From Acidobacteriota bacterium (GTDB lineage Bacteria > Chlamydiota > Chlamydiia > Chlamydiales > Rhabdochlamydiaceae), in assembly GCA_903970255.1 (NCBI GenBank), contig CAJCHM010000044.1:1-38991 (forward strand): a DNA stretch of 38,991 nucleotides, written 5' to 3'. Positions 38,367 to 38,991 of this stretch are shown in pieces. Under the pieces are notes generated by a model, which was not told where the DNA came from, did no database searches, and saw only the letters and a list, made by a program, of their open reading frames with translations. Every line of letters begins with the position of its first letter. Positions within the stretch are counted from its first letter, which is position 1. The position numbers were made by a program, and so were the translations under genes.

Positions 38367-38991
38367 ATGGCTCTAGATACTAGGATATGGAAAAAAATTA
38401 CATCGACATTACTCTGTTTATCCGCATCTGTTCACGCATTACCGCCCGTAACCTACACTGTGATCAGTACAGCGGATACGGATACTCCGGGAACACTGCG
38501 CTATGGAATCCATCAGATAAATGCAGGTTTGATTGCACCTGGAACGATCCAAATTCATTCAGGGATTACTTCGATCACCCTTGCTCAGTCGATGATGCCG
38601 ATAAGTAGTTTGGTCCAAGCCATCGATCTCAACGGCAACAATCTAGTCATTAATGGAGGAAATAATTTGGCGGGGTTGTTCATGCAACCTTTCGCAACCA
38701 CGATTATTGGCAACAGCGGTGGAACTCCAGTTTCTCTTACCTTTTCCCAAACTGCCTCCATAGGAGGTAATGGAGCAAGCGGTGGTGGGGGGGGCCTTGG
38801 AGCAGGAGGGGGACTCTTTGTAGCGCCTAATGCTTCACTAACCATTGATAATAACTGTCTTCTTAGTTTGACAAGCTGCAGCGCTGTAGGAGGTGCTGGA
38901 GGGGTAACAGACTTCTTTAGTATCGGCGGTGGCGGCGGAATGAGTCAGGGAATGGGCGGGCAAGGTAACGAATTTTCCGCTGGCGGCGGCG
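38367..38991 (+). CDS. autotransporter/adhesin-like secreted protein, 3' end outside window
   Basis: The frame from ATG 38367 is open to the end of the window (at least 208 codons). It starts with a signal peptide (MALDTRIWKKITSTLLCLSA, cleavage after SVHA). Then comes YTVISTADTDTPGTLRYGIH, an opening common in right-handed beta-helix surface proteins and polymorphic outer membrane protein relatives. Gly-rich turns follow (GGNGASGGGGGLGAGGG; SAVGGAGGV; IGGGGGMSQGMGGQGN), with the GGA-type repeats reminiscent of chlamydial Pmps. The FxxN partner motif is not obvious in the part seen. A C-terminal beta-barrel domain is expected beyond the window but is not visible. Confidence 0.8.
   Translation, partial: MALDTRIWKKITSTLLCLSASVHALPPVTYTVISTADTDTPGTLRYGIHQINAGLIAPGTIQIHSGITSITLAQSMMPISSLVQAIDLNGNNLVINGGNNLAGLFMQPFATTIIGNSGGTPVSLTFSQTASIGGNGASGGGGGLGAGGGLFVAPNASLTIDNNCLLSLTSCSAVGGAGGVTDFFSIGGGGGMSQGMGGQGNEFSAGGG

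Noticed and set aside
38585-38845. Pro-rich minus-strand ORF
   Set aside because: Mirror translation of the Gly-rich autotransporter-like gene.
1-38991. tRNA, rRNA, CRISPR array or transposase gene
   Set aside because: I looked for cloverleaf-like sequences, regularly spaced direct repeats and transposase motifs and saw none, so the mobile elements are called non-autonomous.

Overview
The window reads as a chromosomal segment of a chlamydia-related bacterium (order Chlamydiales, probably an environmental or 'Parachlamydiales'-type lineage rather than Chlamydia itself). The evidence is a plant-type FabI with a large insertion, gatCAB next to a DUF378 gene, a coiled-coil/acidic gene and hemW next to sucAB, a DUF687-type protein, a bilobed Inc-like membrane protein and an F-box-like protein. 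The last two are hallmarks of an obligate intracellular lifestyle. Moderate G+C and a strong contrast between G+C-richer housekeeping genes and AT-rich accessory genes fit this. I cannot name the species from the sequence alone.

Layout. 1-1796: end of a DUF687-like membrane-anchored protein and a coupled lipoprotein. 2064-5390: HAD phosphatase, an unknown chlamydial protein and convergent fabI. 5626-6735: Inc-like protein, a small basic protein and a nest of palindromic mobile elements. 6819-9046: OsmC-type peroxidase, DNA polymerase III delta subunit and an RsmI-like methyltransferase, overlapping end to start. 9059-10362: a 408-residue Asn/Pro-rich effector candidate. 10655-11953: small coiled-coil gene, [2Fe-2S] ferredoxin and a DUF1858-IscA fusion. 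11978-17219 (minus): complete 2-oxoglutarate dehydrogenase operon sucA-sucB-lpdA. 17446-19077: acidic coiled-coil protein and HemW. 19148-21258: unknown 431-residue protein and an 815-bp AT-rich gap. 21259-24838: xerD, a DinJ/YafQ-type toxin-antitoxin pair, three palindromic repeats, a decayed secreted-protein gene, a membrane protein and an F-box-like gene. 25027-30825 (minus): RND efflux system in the order outer membrane channel, adaptor, pump. 30890-34135 (minus): gatC-gatA-gatB. 34148-37992: DUF378, SDR39U1-type epimerase, small proteins, a Yip1-like membrane protein and a secreted protein. 38367-end: start of a large Gly-rich autotransporter/adhesin-like gene that runs off the window.

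The most unusual theme is a set of at least six different palindromic repeats. A 157-bp full-length palindrome occurs twice (6544-6700 and 36091-36247, opposite orientation, 3 differences). One copy is flanked by a perfect 7-bp target duplication and the other sits inside a second, unrelated palindrome. A third family (167 bp) occurs complete next to the toxin gene and in part near 38.1 kb. A fourth (173 bp) lies at 24.2 kb. A 58-bp perfect palindrome lies at 23.1 kb. An 81-bp palindromic unit sits in frame inside the HAD phosphatase gene, like the protein-coding palindromic elements known from Rickettsia. No transposase is visible, so these look like non-autonomous elements. Promoters were called by eye against the sigma-70/sigma-66 consensus and are predictions.
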